A stretch of 64,000 bases of DNA from Croceivirga sp. (GTDB taxonomy: Bacteria > Bacteroidota > Bacteroidia > Flavobacteriales > Flavobacteriaceae): assembly GCA_028284285.1 (NCBI GenBank), contig JANQSA010000001.1:434001-498000 (forward strand). The letters run 5' to 3'. Positions within the stretch are counted from its first letter, which is position 1, and every line of letters begins with the position of its first letter. Shown here one piece after another: positions 63,979 to 64,000 of this stretch. The notes below the pieces were generated by a model. The model made no database searches, had not been told where the DNA came from, and worked only from the letters and a program-made list of their open reading frames with translations. The position numbers and the translations under genes are program-made.

Positions 63979-64000
63979 TTATGTTTTTGAGGGTTTCAAA

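Noticed and set aside
1-64000. CRISPR arrays, prophage, transposases, restriction or toxin-antitoxin systems
   Set aside because: I looked for regularly spaced repeats, integrases, transposase motifs and defence gene pairs on both strands and saw none. The GIY-YIG unit is the only mobile-looking element.

Overview
The window is chromosomal DNA of a member of the Bacteroidota, almost certainly a marine-type Flavobacteriaceae. Support comes from the gliding-motility lipoprotein GldI, a giant adhesin-like protein with a type B T9SS sorting domain, a SusC/SusD pair, DUF3810 and DUF5683 proteins, the cobalamin-dependent methylmalonyl-CoA mutase pair, and recurring promoter boxes of the Bacteroidota form TTG-N17..21-TAnnTTTG. 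I see no prophage, integrase, insertion sequence or CRISPR array. Apart from small repeat-rich spots the window reads as core genome.

Layout. 1-6.4 kb, minus strand: Rel/SpoT, a Fur-family regulator, purA and the 5' end of a pabB-like gene, with a Ste24-type protease and a SpoU-type RNA methyltransferase upstream. 6.4-8.8 kb: modABC molybdate importer. 8.9-12.7 kb: DUF3810 protein and a tightly overlapping nrnA-gldI-PPIase operon ending in a strong terminator. 12.7-16.1 kb: PhoD-like phosphatase and ndk on plus, then recF, a lipoprotein and a DciA-like gene on minus. 16.2-22.4 kb, plus strand: TPR protein, ribH, small conserved protein, mutL, two tandem rhomboid proteases, EEP-family protein. 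22.5-27.9 kb, minus: parA, parB, DUF5683, dapB, lepB, WbqC. 28-36.1 kb: a divergent propionyl-CoA module, with uridine kinase, FtsB/DivIC-like protein and both mutase subunits on minus, and biotin carrier, biotin carboxylase and carboxyltransferase on plus. 36.2-38.0 kb: a GIY-YIG nuclease gene between inverted repeat copies, then a Bcr/CflA-type efflux pump.

38.0-52.3 kb is the most coherent and interesting block. It looks like a dedicated peptidoglycan-sugar salvage locus: a NagB-PIG-L fusion, SusC, SusD, a GHL10 glycoside hydrolase lipoprotein, an AmpG-type permease, NagZ, a SAM methyltransferase and AnmK on minus, and divergently a DeoR/GlpR-type regulator and MurQ. Together these could take anhydro-muropeptide or glycan fragments from outer-membrane capture to fructose-6-phosphate. 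No separate NagA is present, and the PIG-L deacetylase domain fused to NagB could fill that gap. Nested inverted repeats lie between the two divergent arms.

52.4-64 kb: a HEAT-like protein, a PQQ-type sugar dehydrogenase lipoprotein, a 2879-residue repetitive T9SS adhesin, a small unknown protein, a repeat-rich intergenic region and tRNA-Pro(GGG) with its terminator. All family assignments come from reading motifs and gene order; no database search was run.
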